Below are positions 35,393-44,424 of a stretch of 64,000 bases of DNA, piece by piece. Source of the stretch: Phascolarctobacterium sp. (GTDB lineage Bacteria; Bacillota; Negativicutes; Acidaminococcales; Acidaminococcaceae); assembly GCA_004558595.1 (NCBI GenBank), contig SFCN01000001.1:1-64000 (forward strand). Reading direction: 5' to 3'. Numbering within the stretch: position 1 is the stretch's first letter; the number at the start of each line of letters is the position of its first letter. Position numbers and translations under genes: made by a program. A model generated the notes under the pieces. That model was given only the letters and a program-made list of their open reading frames with translations. It ran no database searches and had not been told where the DNA came from.

Positions 35393-36607
35393 TTAATTTG
35401 TTTGACGCAGTTGACGAATTTTCAAGGCTTCATCCAAAATACAGTTGGCTACGTCCACCTTAGGCATTTGCTCCAAGGAACGCACCTCACCATTGGCAAA
35501 GAGGAATTTTACGATATTGGTATCCGCATTAAAGCCTGCGCCAGCAGCAGTTACGTCGTTGGCGACAATCATATCCAGATTCTTTTTCACTACCTTATCC
35601 CGGGCATTTTCCAGCAGGTTCTGAGTTTCTGCTGCGAAGCCCACCAGCACCTGATGAGTCTTCTGGGCGCCCAAGGTCTTCAAAATATCAGGATTTTTAT
35701 CCATAACAACCGTCAAAGCATCGTCTGTCTTCTTCTTAATTTTTTGGTCAGCTACATCACGAGGACGATAGTCGGCCACAGCAGCAGCCTTGATCACAAT
35801 ATCAGCTGCCTCGTAGGCCTCCAAGCAGGCCTCAAGCATCTCGTTAGTAGTTTCTACCTTGATAGCCTTAACATTGGCCGGAATAGCCAAGGCAGAAGGA
35901 CCGCTGACCAAGAGCACCTCAGCGCCACGCTCCGCCGCCATTTGCGCTACGGCATAGCCCATCTTACCGCTGGAACGATTGCCCACAAAGCGCACCGGGT
36001 CAATGGGCTCGCGGGTGCCTGCGGCAGTAACCAAAACCTTGAGACCACATAAATCCCCCTCACGCTTTGCGAAGAAGGCGCTCAAAAACTCCACAATCTC
36101 CTGGGGCTCAGGCAATCTGCCAGCACCGCTGGTGCCACAGGCCAGTTTGCCTACCGCCGGAGGCATCACAGTAACACCACGACCTTGGAGCTTGGCTAGA
36201 TTTTCTTGGGTTGCAGCATTTTCGTACATACCGGTATTCATAGCCGGGCACACCACAATAGGAGCCTGCGCTGCCAACAAGGTAGTGCTTAAAAGGTCAT
36301 CAGCCAAGCCATAGGCCATCTTGGCGATAATATTGGCCGTTGCCGGCGCTACTACAAAGGCATCGGCCCAGTTAGCCAAAGCAATATGCTCCACATTAAA
36401 CTCTTGATTAGAGCTCCACATGGATACAGCCACTTGATTACCACTAATTTCCTTAAAAGTAAGCGGAGTCACGAATTGCTGCGCGTGCTCGGTCATTACC
36501 ACACGCACCTGACAGCCCTGCTTGCGCAGTCGGCTTACCAAATCCACAGCCTTATACACGGCGATGCCGCCAGTAACCCCTAAAACAATCTTTTTACCCT
36601 TTAACAA
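35393..36607 (-). CDS. coaBC: Bifunctional phosphopantothenoylcysteine decarboxylase/phosphopantothenate-cysteine ligase
   Basis: This enzyme performs two steps of coenzyme A synthesis. The N-terminal flavin-dependent CoaC half shows GVTGGIAVYKAVDL, the PAMNTGMYENAAT motif and CGTSGAGRLPEP (about 1-180). The C-terminal CoaB half shows VTAAGTREPIDPVRFVGNRSSGKMGYA, AAAVADYRP and KIKKK (about 185-400). The 404 residues match the fused form. It lies downstream of gmk and rpoZ as in most Firmicutes. Here metK follows instead of priA. Confidence 0.96.
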   Translation of the reverse strand: MLKGKKIVLGVTGGIAVYKAVDLVSRLRKQGCQVRVVMTEHAQQFVTPLTFKEISGNQVAVSMWSSNQEFNVEHIALANWADAFVVAPATANIIAKMAYGLADDLLSTTLLAAQAPIVVCPAMNTGMYENAATQENLAKLQGRGVTVMPPAVGKLACGTSGAGRLPEPQEIVEFLSAFFAKREGDLCGLKVLVTAAGTREPIDPVRFVGNRSSGKMGYAVAQMAAERGAEVLLVSGPSALAIPANVKAIKVETTNEMLEACLEAYEAADIVIKAAAVADYRPRDVADQKIKKKTDDALTVVMDKNPDILKTLGAQKTHQVLVGFAAETQNLLENARDKVVKKNLDMIVANDVTAAGAGFNADTNIVKFLFANGEVRSLEQMPKVDVANCILDEALKIRQLRQTN

Positions 36608-36649
36608 GGCCTTGTCCTCCCGCTGAATCGCGTTTATTACGTTTATTTT

Positions 36650-36844
36650 TTATACGTTTTTAGTACGCTCGTAGGTAATCACATCATCAGCGATCTCCTT
36701 AAGCGCAGTGCTAACCTCTTTCTCAGGCGCATTTACTGCGGGCTTGGTCAGCTCGCGAGCTCTTTTAGCAGCCAAAATAACCAAGGTGTACTTGCTATCC
36801 ACCTTTTCAGCCAAATAGTCAATAGAAGGATCTACCATGGACAT
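36650..36844 (-). CDS. rpoZ: DNA-directed RNA polymerase omega subunit
   Basis: Omega assists folding of the beta' subunit. The 64-residue product shows PSIDYLAEKVDSKYTLVILAAKRARELTK, the conserved omega core, and ends in an acidic/helical tail. AAGGAG precedes ATG 36844. The gmk-rpoZ-coaBC order supports the call. Confidence 0.93.
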   Translation of the reverse strand: MSMVDPSIDYLAEKVDSKYTLVILAAKRARELTKPAVNAPEKEVSTALKEIADDVITYERTKNV

Positions 36845-36877
36845 ATATCTTCACTCCTTTAGCTTCACTATAATCTA

Positions 36878-37522
36878 TTATTTCGCTTCTTGCTTCGCTT
36901 TGCAAATTTCATCCACAATAAAATAAGTTCTTGCCACACGATAACGCTCCGCTTCCATAATGGTCAGCACCTTGTTGGCAGCCTTTGTCGCGATATCATT
37001 GACGATAATATAATCATATTTTGCAGCGTAGGTCAGCTCGCTGGCAGCGGAGGCCATGCGTCGCTTGATAACCTCCTCGCTATCAGTGCCACGCTTATAA
37101 ATGCGAGCAGAAAGCTCATCCAGAGACGGGGGCACGATAAAGACGAAAACACCCTCGGGGAAGCGCTCCTTGATTTGCAGGGCACCCTGAATATCAATCT
37201 CCAGCAGCACATCATGCCCACTTTGCAAAAGGTCCATCACGTATTTACGCGGTGTGCCATAATAATTACCATAAACCTCTGCATATTCCAAAAGCTCTCC
37301 CTTAGCGATCATCTCCTGTACCTCGGGGACGGTCTTGAAGAAATAGCTTTTGCCATCCACCTCGCCTACACGGGGCTGACGGGTAGTTACAGAAATAGAA
37401 TAACCTAAATCGGGCAGCTGCTCGCGCAGAATTTGACAAATTGTCCCCTTGCCGGCGCCAGAAGGTCCGGAAACCACCAGCAGTACCCCTTGGGGAGTTA
37501 CATGCTCTTTTTCCACAGCCAT
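36878..37522 (-). CDS. gmk: Guanylate kinase
   Basis: Gmk phosphorylates GMP or dGMP with ATP. The P-loop VSGPSGAGKGT lies at about 17-27, followed by SVTTRQPRVGEVDGKSYFF (GMP-binding), LLEYAEVYGNYYGTP and DIQGALQIK. The 214 residues fit. ATG 37522 is chosen because AGGAG lies upstream and it follows the remA stop by 4 nt. An upstream in-frame start at 37570 falls inside remA. Confidence 0.96.
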   Translation of the reverse strand: MAVEKEHVTPQGVLLVVSGPSGAGKGTICQILREQLPDLGYSISVTTRQPRVGEVDGKSYFFKTVPEVQEMIAKGELLEYAEVYGNYYGTPRKYVMDLLQSGHDVLLEIDIQGALQIKERFPEGVFVFIVPPSLDELSARIYKRGTDSEEVIKRRMASAASELTYAAKYDYIIVNDIATKAANKVLTIMEAERYRVARTYFIVDEICKAKQEAK

Positions 37523-37526
37523 ATTC

Positions 37527-37787
37527 CTACTCCTCTTCCTCCACATCGGTGGCCATAAGACGATTAGCAACTGTTTCCGGCTGTACAGCGCTCAAAAGAA
37601 TATGACCACTGTCAGTAACTACCACTGCTCTAGTTCTACGACCATAGGTGGCGTCAATGAGCAAGCCCCTGTCGCGGGCTTCCTGAATAATACGCTTAAT
37701 GGGCGCGGATTCAGGACTAATAATGGCAATAATCCGATTAGCGGCCACTACATTGCCGAAACCGATATTAATAAGCTTAACATCCAC
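37527..37787 (-). CDS. RemA-like DUF370 protein
   Basis: The 86-residue product ([32 protein letters not shown]... in part) belongs to the DUF370/RemA family. In Bacillus, RemA is a DNA-binding activator of extracellular-matrix genes. The conserved [13 protein letters not shown] and [11 protein letters not shown] segments are present, and the acidic EEEE tail is a local extension. The yicC-remA-gmk-rpoZ order is widespread in Firmicutes. In this diderm lineage the target genes are unknown. Confidence 0.88.
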   Translation of the reverse strand: MDVKLINIGFGNVVAANRIIAIISPESAPIKRIIQEARDRGLLIDATYGRRTRAVVVTDSGHILLSAVQPETVANRLMATDVEEEE

Positions 37788-37802
37788 GTTGCTACTCCTC
37801 TC

Positions 37803-38702
37803 TTATTCGATATTTTGAATTTGCTCGCGGATTTTTTCAATTTCCGCTTTAATTTCTACTACAATTTGGGCCAAGGTATAATCGTTAGCCTTGGAAGCTA
37901 TAGTATTGGCTTCACGATTGAATTCCTGAATCAAAAAGTCCAGCTTACGACCTACGGGCTGGTCGGAAGCGATAATAGTCTTAAACTGCTTAATGTGGCT
38001 CTTCAAGCGCACAATCTCCTCAGTGATGCTGGTACGGTCAGCAAAAATCGCTACCTCCTGTAGCAGACGCTCCGGCTCCACCGTAATATTGTGATCCGCC
38101 AAAAGATTGTTTAAGCGTTCGCTAAGCTTAGCTTGATATTCATCCACTACCATGGGAGACCGCTCCTCAATTAAAGCCAGCTTTTGGGCAATTAAATCGG
38201 CGCGATAAATAAAGTCTCCATAGATATTGCCACCTTCGGTTTCACGCATAGCCACCAAATTTGTCAGAGCTTGGCGCACAGCCTGCTCCACCTTGGGCCA
38301 AACGCTTTCCACATCAAAGAAGCCTTCCTTCACATTGATAACGTCCTGACAACGGGAAATGTAGAGAATCTCTTGAGCTTGGTTGATACCTGCGTCACTA
38401 GCGCCAATGGCCTCGCCCACCTCCTGCAAAGCCCTGTGATAGGCAGCAGCCAAATTCTTATCCACCTTCAAGGTGCAGTTATCACTGGTGGTATAATCAG
38501 CGTTGATAAACACATCGATGCGACCGCGACTAACAGTTTTTAAGATTGTTTTACGAATGCGGTCCTCTAGGGGATTCAAAAAACGGGGCAAGCGAATCGC
38601 CACCTCGTTATAACGGTGGTTTACGGTTTTCATTTCCACGGTGATGGAAAAATCAGCGTCCTCGTACTCACCGCGACCAAAACCGGTCATACTCTTTAAC
38701 AC
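37803..38702 (-). CDS. YicC-family endoribonuclease
   Basis: The product starts LKSMTGFGRGEYE and ends with the DUF1732 region (IQEFNREANTIASKANDYTLAQIVVEIKAEIEKIREQIQNIE), both typical of YicC. E. coli YicC is an endoribonuclease that takes part in turnover of the small RNA RyhB. The start is GTG 38702 with GGGAGG 6 nt upstream. ATG 38690 is a possible alternative. The 299 residues are full length. It opens the yicC-remA-gmk-rpoZ-coaBC run. Confidence 0.9.
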   Translation of the reverse strand: MLKSMTGFGRGEYEDADFSITVEMKTVNHRYNEVAIRLPRFLNPLEDRIRKTILKTVSRGRIDVFINADYTTSDNCTLKVDKNLAAAYHRALQEVGEAIGASDAGINQAQEILYISRCQDVINVKEGFFDVESVWPKVEQAVRQALTNLVAMRETEGGNIYGDFIYRADLIAQKLALIEERSPMVVDEYQAKLSERLNNLLADHNITVEPERLLQEVAIFADRTSITEEIVRLKSHIKQFKTIIASDQPVGRKLDFLIQEFNREANTIASKANDYTLAQIVVEIKAEIEKIREQIQNIE

Positions 38703-38786
38703 GAGCTTCCTCCCAACTCCAAAAAGGGTGTATTTTGAGTTTGCACAATAGATAAGCCATTTTCTTAGCTCTTATCTTGAAGAAAT

Positions 38787-38795
38787 ATTATACCA
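38787..38795 (-). promoter_or_regulatory. yicC operon promoter (extended -10)
   Basis: TGGTATAAT on the minus strand is an extended -10 element about 85 nt before yicC. No good -35 stands upstream. Confidence 0.5.
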
Positions 38796-38869
38796 TATTT
38801 TGCTCCTGATTTCAGCTTTTTTCTTGCATTTTAGGGATTTTTCTCAAAATATGGCCCATAAAAAGCTAA

Positions 38870-39349
38870 TTATTCCTGCCAGCCCTTGCACAAATCGACC
38901 CAGCCTTGGCAGTTGGAGGAGTATTTTTCCAGCTCCTCAGGAGTCAATTCGATAGCGCTATTGGAGCTGCCACAGGCGGGAAAGAAGGTCGTAAAACGCT
39001 TCAAGGATTCATCAAGATAGACCTTTACGCCCTCATTAATGCCAAAGGAGCACACACCGCCGATGGCATGACCAATCATGGGCTCAACCTCATCAGCACT
39101 GAGCATTTTGGCCTTACAGCCAAAGAAATGCTTGTATTTAGCATTGTCTACCTTAGCATCACCGGCTGCGACAATCAGTACGCAGCTATTATCGTTGAGC
39201 TTGAAGGACAGAGTCTTCGCGATGCGGGCCGGCTCGCAGCCTGCGGCTTGGGCAGCTAGCTCTACGGTGGCGCTGCTAGTGGGGAATTCTATGATTCTAT
39301 CATCTATGTTGAACTGACGCATATAAGCGCGTACTTTTTCAATGGACAT
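38870..39349 (-). CDS. YbaK/EbsC-family aminoacyl-tRNA deacylase
   Basis: The 159-residue product resembles the YbaK/EbsC trans-editing domain, which hydrolyses mischarged Cys- or Ala-tRNA(Pro). Family features are EFPTSSATVELAAQAAG, RIAKTLSFK with the conserved Lys, AAGDAKVDNAKYK, GHAIGGVCSFG and VYLDESLKRF. The exact mischarged substrate cannot be read from sequence. It lies 48 nt downstream of rqcH and before the yicC promoter. Confidence 0.9.
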   Translation of the reverse strand: MSIEKVRAYMRQFNIDDRIIEFPTSSATVELAAQAAGCEPARIAKTLSFKLNDNSCVLIVAAGDAKVDNAKYKHFFGCKAKMLSADEVEPMIGHAIGGVCSFGINEGVKVYLDESLKRFTTFFPACGSSNSAIELTPEELEKYSSNCQGWVDLCKGWQE

Positions 39350-39397
39350 GGGATTGGCCTCCTTCTTATTTATGTATTTTATCCATAAAGGACGAGC

Positions 39398-41134
39398 TTA
39401 GCTTTGCTGTAGATATGACCTAAGAGCTTGCTCGTCCGGAGTAGTGTAATAGGTCTTCTGGTTGGTAAAAATGACGAAGCCTGGCTTGGAGCCAGCGGGC
39501 TTCTTCACATAGCGACGTTCCACGCAATCCACGGGCACATTGCTGCTATGCCTAGCCTTGCTGAAATAAGCAGCCAGCTCTGCAGCTAGCAAAATATCCT
39601 CTTGGCTGGGCTCCGCAGCCTTCATGATAATGTGAGAGCCAGGAATATCCTTCGTGTGGAACCACAAATCTCGTGGAACTCCCAAGGTAAAGGTCACATA
39701 ATCATTTTGCTTGTTGTTTTTACCAATATATAAATCCACGCCTTGGCGTAGCTTAATATGGAGAGGCTGCGATTTTTGCAGAGCGGTTTTTTTCTTTTTG
39801 CCAAACTCTTTTATAAGTCCTGCAGCTACCATCTCTTGGCGAATCTCTTCGATTTCATTCTTGCTCGTAGCGGTGAGCAAGGATGCATCCAGAGTAGCCA
39901 AATAAGCAAGCATGCTTTCCGTAGCTTGGATCTGCTGACGCACTTCACTTTGAGCACGCTTAAATTTATTATAACGCTTGTAATAAGCCTGTGCGTTTTC
40001 CGTTGGTGAAAGCACAGGATTCAACTTAATTTGCACGGGCTCACCATCGTAAATATTATAGAGCTCCACGTTGGTCTGACCCTTGCGCAGCTGGTAGATG
40101 TTGGCCATAAGAGTATCAGCCAGCATCCGCTGGCCTTCAGCATCCTCGGCATGGAGCAAATCCTCCTCTAAAGCTGCCAACTTTTTGGTGAGCTTAGCGC
40201 TTTCCGCTGTAACGAGCTTTTGTAGCTGTTCATGCTGTGGTAATTGGATGGGCGTAAGACTTACAGCGTAATTGATAGCGCTGTTGATATTGGCAAATTC
40301 TCTAACAGTTATCCCCTGCTCTAGCGCTGTTGGCGAAAGCGTTAGGATGGTTTTTACCTGATTGGTACGACTGATGAGGGCATACACAGGCTTGGGATCA
40401 CTGCTTGCTAAGCTTTGCTGCAGCTGAGCCACGCTCTGGGTCAAGGCCTTAGCTTCGGCAGGCTCGAGACGTACAGTCTGGGGCAAAATATCTGCGGCGG
40501 CTAAGAGCTGAGTAGCCGTGGCCTTGCCCATGCCGGTGGTAGCGCTAACAAAGGCTTTCGCGAAATTGGCGCTAGGAATGCTGTTCGCTTCGCTGACTAT
40601 GGTGGTCGGGTCTGCAGTCAAAAGATTGAGGCCCGTCTGCGGCGGGGGCGCCACGTACTCCTTTCCCGGCAGGATGGCCCGGTAGCTGCTCTGAGACGCG
40701 CCCACATGCTTCAAGCTATCGATAATTACATCTTCCTGTGTCAGAATCAAATTACTGTTCTTACCTGTGAGCTCACAAATAAGCTTCTTCGTAATAATCT
40801 TGCTGGATTGGCCCAGCATATCGATTTCCAGCGTAATAACGCGGTCCAGCCCACTTTGGTAAATCTTAGTGATACGCCCCTCCTCCAGATGCTTGCGGAG
40901 CAGCATACAAAAGCTAGGGGGAGTTTCCGGGTTTTCCGGTAGCTTTTCCGGAATGTAAAGGCAAGGTCTGCCACCGTTCATATCAGCTACTAAAGCGCTG
41001 GTGTCACGACTGCGACGGACTAAAAGCAGCACCGTTTGGGCATTGGGCATGTAAACTCTGTAGATTTTACTGCCCAACAGCTCATTATTTAGATTATCCG
41101 TAACTAGTTTTAGTGTTAATCCTTCAAGGTTCAT
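39398..41134 (-). CDS. rqcH: Ribosome quality-control protein RqcH (NFACT family)
   Basis: RqcH binds stalled 50S-peptidyl-tRNA complexes and adds alanine tails that mark nascent chains for proteolysis. The NFACT-N domain starts NLEGLTLKLVTDNLNNEL, and the conserved Asp-Arg pair is seen in SGLDRVITLE (about 95-104). Two HhH and coiled-coil segments (about 285-440) precede the NFACT-R domain (DYVTFTLGVPRDLWFHTKD, RHSSNVPVDCVERRYVKKP). The 578 residues are standard. AGGAG lies within the end of the abiEii-like gene, whose stop overlaps ATG 41134. Confidence 0.93.
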   Translation of the reverse strand: MNLEGLTLKLVTDNLNNELLGSKIYRVYMPNAQTVLLLVRRSRDTSALVADMNGGRPCLYIPEKLPENPETPPSFCMLLRKHLEEGRITKIYQSGLDRVITLEIDMLGQSSKIITKKLICELTGKNSNLILTQEDVIIDSLKHVGASQSSYRAILPGKEYVAPPPQTGLNLLTADPTTIVSEANSIPSANFAKAFVSATTGMGKATATQLLAAADILPQTVRLEPAEAKALTQSVAQLQQSLASSDPKPVYALISRTNQVKTILTLSPTALEQGITVREFANINSAINYAVSLTPIQLPQHEQLQKLVTAESAKLTKKLAALEEDLLHAEDAEGQRMLADTLMANIYQLRKGQTNVELYNIYDGEPVQIKLNPVLSPTENAQAYYKRYNKFKRAQSEVRQQIQATESMLAYLATLDASLLTATSKNEIEEIRQEMVAAGLIKEFGKKKKTALQKSQPLHIKLRQGVDLYIGKNNKQNDYVTFTLGVPRDLWFHTKDIPGSHIIMKAAEPSQEDILLAAELAAYFSKARHSSNVPVDCVERRYVKKPAGSKPGFVIFTNQKTYYTTPDEQALRSYLQQS

Positions 41135-42057
41135 GATAAGCGCTCCTGCTCTAGTTTAAATAAAAATATACCACTATCCATTATTGCGATAATCGCACGA
41201 ATAGCCTCTTCATAACTGACGTCTTCCAGAAGTAATTTATCAGTCACCTGCTTATAATCACTTTCAAATGCCTTTTCTTGAACTAGCTTCCTTAAAACAT
41301 CCTGTGGATTCACACCGGCTTTAGCAGAATAGCACACTGGTGATTTCATCCTATCTTTTCTAACTGCCACGACTAAATCCCTAAATTTATTATCCAGCTC
41401 AACCTTAGGTAACAGTTTATAAATATCATATATGTGTCTAGAATTTCTATTTTTCTTATCATCCAAATAATAATCACATATAGCAAAAACTTTATCCACT
41501 AAAGTTCTCTCTATATTCTGTACCTGCATCTGAAAGCCTGTTAAATGATACTGATCTTGTATAGGGCTATCTATTTTTGTTAGATACTCACCTATTATGC
41601 TAGCAACAGGCATGGAGGTAGTAGGAAAGGAAGTAGTCTTATATACGGTTTCGACAATAATTTCTGATACAGGTGCATTGATTAAATTGTTTATAGCTGA
41701 TTGATAGCGAATAACATAACGATTGTAATTTCGTTTACTAAAAATATTATTGCTATTGCTAATATGCATCCCCAAGTCTATCGCAGCATTTTCTATTTCA
41801 GATTTAACGAGATACTTCTGTCCCTGTGTAATCTTGCAATTAGTCGTCAAATCTATATCTTCAGAAAAGCGATTGATAATCCTATAGCATTTTGATAAGG
41901 ATGTACCACCCTTAAATACTAGAAAAGGCAATTTATTAGCCAAAGCTTTTAGAAGAAGCGTTATGTAATAATCCTTTTCTATAATCCATTCAGGAATCGC
42001 TGTTTCATGTGAAATTCTAGAAAGTAACTCGGAAAAATCACTTTTATTATCATGCAT
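41131..42057 (-). CDS. AbiEii-type nucleotidyltransferase toxin
   Basis: The 308-residue product carries the AbiEii/AbiGii nucleotidyltransferase signature: LVFKGGTSLSKCYRIINRFSEDIDL at about 47-71, with the GG-T-S-L and D-x-D elements that bind nucleotide and metal. AbiEii-like toxins transfer nucleotides to RNA and halt growth, for example on phage infection. The reading frame is clearly richer in A+T than its neighbours. ATG 42057 overlaps the antitoxin stop by 8 nt. The stop overlaps rqcH as ATGA. Confidence 0.88.
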   Translation of the reverse strand: MHDNKSDFSELLSRISHETAIPEWIIEKDYYITLLLKALANKLPFLVFKGGTSLSKCYRIINRFSEDIDLTTNCKITQGQKYLVKSEIENAAIDLGMHISNSNNIFSKRNYNRYVIRYQSAINNLINAPVSEIIVETVYKTTSFPTTSMPVASIIGEYLTKIDSPIQDQYHLTGFQMQVQNIERTLVDKVFAICDYYLDDKKNRNSRHIYDIYKLLPKVELDNKFRDLVVAVRKDRMKSPVCYSAKAGVNPQDVLRKLVQEKAFESDYKQVTDKLLLEDVSYEEAIRAIIAIMDSGIFLFKLEQERLS

Positions 42058-42676
42058 AAACACAATCCATCAACCCCATTTCATAGAGATTTTGGTAAAT
42101 TCTTGAAGGATAATATTTAAAATAGGGCTTCAGCATGGCGAAGCTTAGTCCTACCGTTTGCATATAATTGAGTAATATTTGTCTTGTTTCAGCTACGGAG
42201 ATTTCAAGATAAGTATTAATATCCTTAATCAAATCTAAAAACTGCAAGACCTTAGCGTTCTCAGTTGTAATCAATACTTTTGGCTTTCTCAAAATGATAC
42301 CTATTTGCCCAAGTTTAGTCTCACGATAATCGCGTGTTGCTTTGTTACTCACAATTTCAATAACTGCCGCAGCTTGCGTAGTAAGTCCCAAGCTATTAGC
42401 TAGACCTATACCGCTTATATAACCTATGTACTCATCATTAGCCTTAAGGTACTTTTTTTCCACAATAGCATTACTATTTGGTGCAGCCTCTACTCCAAAA
42501 ATCGTCATTTTCGGTAAATAATAAATGCCTTGGTCATAGCGTCGTATTTTGCCTGCGTCTGTCAACTTTTTGAGCTCTCTACGAATTGCTGCATCTGATT
42601 TACCACATGCTTTAAGTTCACTGGCCAAAATCACTTCATTAGGAACATAATTATTAATGATGTATTCATAAAGCAT
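42050..42676 (-). CDS. AbiEi-type antitoxin and transcription regulator (DUF6088-like)
   Basis: The 208-residue product has an N-terminal winged helix (about 10-55: VILASELKACGKSDAAIRRE, LTDAGKIRRYDQGIYYLP) and a C-terminal alpha/beta part, as in the AbiEi/DUF6088 antitoxins of type IV systems. These proteins repress their operon and block the toxin's effect without binding it. A strong AAGGAGGT precedes ATG 42676. It is A+T-rich, like its partner. The promoter lies 50 nt upstream. Confidence 0.83.
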   Translation of the reverse strand: MLYEYIINNYVPNEVILASELKACGKSDAAIRRELKKLTDAGKIRRYDQGIYYLPKMTIFGVEAAPNSNAIVEKKYLKANDEYIGYISGIGLANSLGLTTQAAAVIEIVSNKATRDYRETKLGQIGIILRKPKVLITTENAKVLQFLDLIKDINTYLEISVAETRQILLNYMQTVGLSFAMLKPYFKYYPSRIYQNLYEMGLMDCVYA

Positions 42677-42723
42677 ACCATTACCTCCTTGAACGTATTT
42701 GAAGCAAGCATCTTCACTTTTGT

Positions 42724-42752
42724 ATTATAGACTATCTATTTATAAAAAGCAA
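42724..42752 (-). promoter_or_regulatory. Promoter of the AbiE-like operon
   Basis: TTGCTT (42752-42747) and TATAAT (42729-42724) are 17 nt apart on the minus strand. It is the nearest promoter upstream of rqcH as well. Confidence 0.75.
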
Positions 42753-42794
42753 TGGTAACAAACGAAATTTTTTATCTTTTTAGGTGCAAAAGTC

Positions 42795-42823
42795 TTGCCA
42801 AAAGGCTTATTATATGGTAATAT
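42795..42823 (+). promoter_or_regulatory. Promoter of the tRNA-Asp/Gly/Trp operon
   Basis: TTGCCA (42795-42800) and TAATAT (42818-42823) are 17 nt apart, 25 nt before tRNA-Asp. Confidence 0.7.
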
Positions 42824-42848
42824 ATATACCTGTCAGACACCTGACATT

Positions 42849-42925
42849 GGCCCGGTGGTTCAGTTGGTTAGAATGCCGCCCTGTCACGGCGGAGGTCGTG
42901 GGTTCGAGTCCCATCCGGGTCGCCA
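42849..42925 (+). tRNA. tRNA-Asp (anticodon GTC)
   Basis: A 77-nt cloverleaf with acceptor GGCCCGG/CCGGGTC, anticodon loop CTGTCAC (GTC), T arm GTGGG-TTCGAGT-CCCAT and encoded CCA. It is the first of three tandem plus-strand tRNAs. Confidence 0.97.
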
Positions 42926-42927
42926 AT

Positions 42928-43002
<75 letters not shown>

Positions 43003-43003
43003 T

Positions 43004-43077
43004 AGGGGTATAGTTCAATGGTAGAGCACCGGTCTCCAAAACCGTCGATCTGGGTTCGAGTCCTAGTACCCCTGCCA
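43004..43077 (+). tRNA. tRNA-Trp (anticodon CCA)
   Basis: A 74-nt cloverleaf with acceptor AGGGGTA/TACCCCT, anticodon loop CTCCAAA (CCA), T arm with GGTTCGAGTCC and encoded CCA. It starts 1 nt after tRNA-Gly and is followed by a terminator. Confidence 0.97.
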
Positions 43078-43086
43078 AGATAGTTA

Positions 43087-43116
43087 GCCTGAGCGAAAGC
43101 TCGGGCTTTTCTTTTT
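43087..43116 (+). terminator. tRNA operon terminator
   Basis: CCTGAGC (43088-43094), a GAAA tetraloop and GCTCGGG (43099-43105) form the stem, followed by TTTTCTTTTT. Confidence 0.85.
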
Positions 43117-43135
43117 CTATAGACCTAATAATAAC

Positions 43136-43180
43136 AAAAACAGGATTTAGAACGCAGATATTGCACTAAATCCTGTTTTT
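43136..43180. terminator. Bidirectional terminator between tRNA operon and acyl-CoA ligase operon
   Basis: AAAAACAGGATTTAG (43136-43150) and CTAAATCCTGTTTTT (43166-43180) form a perfect 15-bp stem. It has a T run on the plus strand and another on the minus strand, so it can stop both converging units. Confidence 0.9.
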
Positions 43181-43184
43181 TATT

Positions 43185-44423
43185 TTACAGCTCCCACTTT
43201 CCTAGAGCCAGCTTGTCTATCTTACCACTTTCATTGCGTGGTAAATGCTCCAGAAAGACGAATTGCTTGGGCAGCTCATAGTCCTCCAGGGTTTCCCTGA
43301 GCAGTTTCACCAGCTCCTGCTTCCTATAGCTCGCTGTGGTCGCTACATAGGCTACCAGAACGTCTGCGTCTCCCTCGTGTTTAGCAAGCACTGCCGCCTC
43401 GACTACACCAGGTAAATCCGTCAGCGCTGTAGTGACCTTTACGGAGCTTACCTTACGACCATTCACATTGCAAATATCGTCAGTGCGTCCTAAAAAGTGT
43501 AGCCAACCATTCTCGTCCACATAGCCCCTATCCTTTAAGGAGAAGGGCATCCCAATCTCCTCCACATGATAAGGAGTGTCGATAAAAATCTCCTCTTCAT
43601 GAATGGTAATACCAACTCCCTTAAAGGGCCTGCCAATCACCGTTCTATCCTCGGTCATATCCTTATCCTTGATATAGGTGATATAATTGAGCTCGCTGGC
43701 TCCATAATAAAGGGTAATCTCCGTATTAGGAAATACAGCTAACAGCTTATCCGCCTCCTGCCGTCCCATGGTTTGGGAACCGCTAATGATGTAACGAACG
43801 CTCTCATTTGCCGCACTCATAAATTTTGGCAACAGCATGAGCTTGGAAGGAATCAAATATAAAGTATTGACATCATATTGATGCATGAGCTGCAGCCAGT
43901 GCTTAGGACGAAATTTTTCCGTAACAATCAAGGTTCCTCCTGCAGCTAATACGCCCATATAAATATTCAAATTCCCAGTGAAGGCTAAGCTGCCCTGACA
44001 AAAAATAATTGTCTGCTCATCCACGCCAAAAATGCGATTCTGCTCCGGAAAAAAGTCTGCCCAACTGTGGTAATCACGCCAAAGCAGCTTGCTTTTCCCG
44101 GTGCTGCCGCTAGTCATTACGCCCATGCAGGCACGCTCAGGAATATGGCCCAGCTCAAATTGTTGCTTCTTACTCAGTTCGGTGGCGATAATGGGCCTCA
44201 TTGCCGTACCACTAAAGGCCACAAATTTTAGCAGCTGCTGGGCGATGGTATCCTCGTGAATAAAAACAGCCGGCTCATCCATAGTTGTCGAGGAACGGAG
44301 CTTCTTAGCCTCTGCTACCAGCTGACCGTAGGTGAAGCTGGCAGCATCGTCCACTAAAGCGAGCTTGTCCTGGGGTTGGGCCGCTAGCATTTCCAAATAA
44401 TCTGTATAACTTCCGTATGCCAT
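43185..44423 (-). CDS. ANL-superfamily acyl-CoA ligase-like protein (YhfT/VraA-like)
   Basis: The 412-residue product is a short member of the acyl/aryl-CoA synthetase superfamily. Motifs are the P-loop MTSGSTGKSK (about 103-112), YYGASELNYITY and DRGYVDENGWLHFLGRTDDICNVNGRKVS with the hinge. NESGKIDK at the C-terminus holds the catalytic Lys. Its partners (a thiolase-like protein, BioY, a hotdog protein) match the B. subtilis yhfSTU and Staphylococcus vraABC/bioY sets that BirA controls. A role in supplying or activating an acyl precursor linked to biotin is likely, but the substrate is unknown. Confidence 0.82.
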   Translation of the reverse strand: MAYGSYTDYLEMLAAQPQDKLALVDDAASFTYGQLVAEAKKLRSSTTMDEPAVFIHEDTIAQQLLKFVAFSGTAMRPIIATELSKKQQFELGHIPERACMGVMTSGSTGKSKLLWRDYHSWADFFPEQNRIFGVDEQTIIFCQGSLAFTGNLNIYMGVLAAGGTLIVTEKFRPKHWLQLMHQYDVNTLYLIPSKLMLLPKFMSAANESVRYIISGSQTMGRQEADKLLAVFPNTEITLYYGASELNYITYIKDKDMTEDRTVIGRPFKGVGITIHEEEIFIDTPYHVEEIGMPFSLKDRGYVDENGWLHFLGRTDDICNVNGRKVSSVKVTTALTDLPGVVEAAVLAKHEGDADVLVAYVATTASYRKQELVKLLRETLEDYELPKQFVFLEHLPRNESGKIDKLALGKWEL

Positions 44424-44424
44424 C

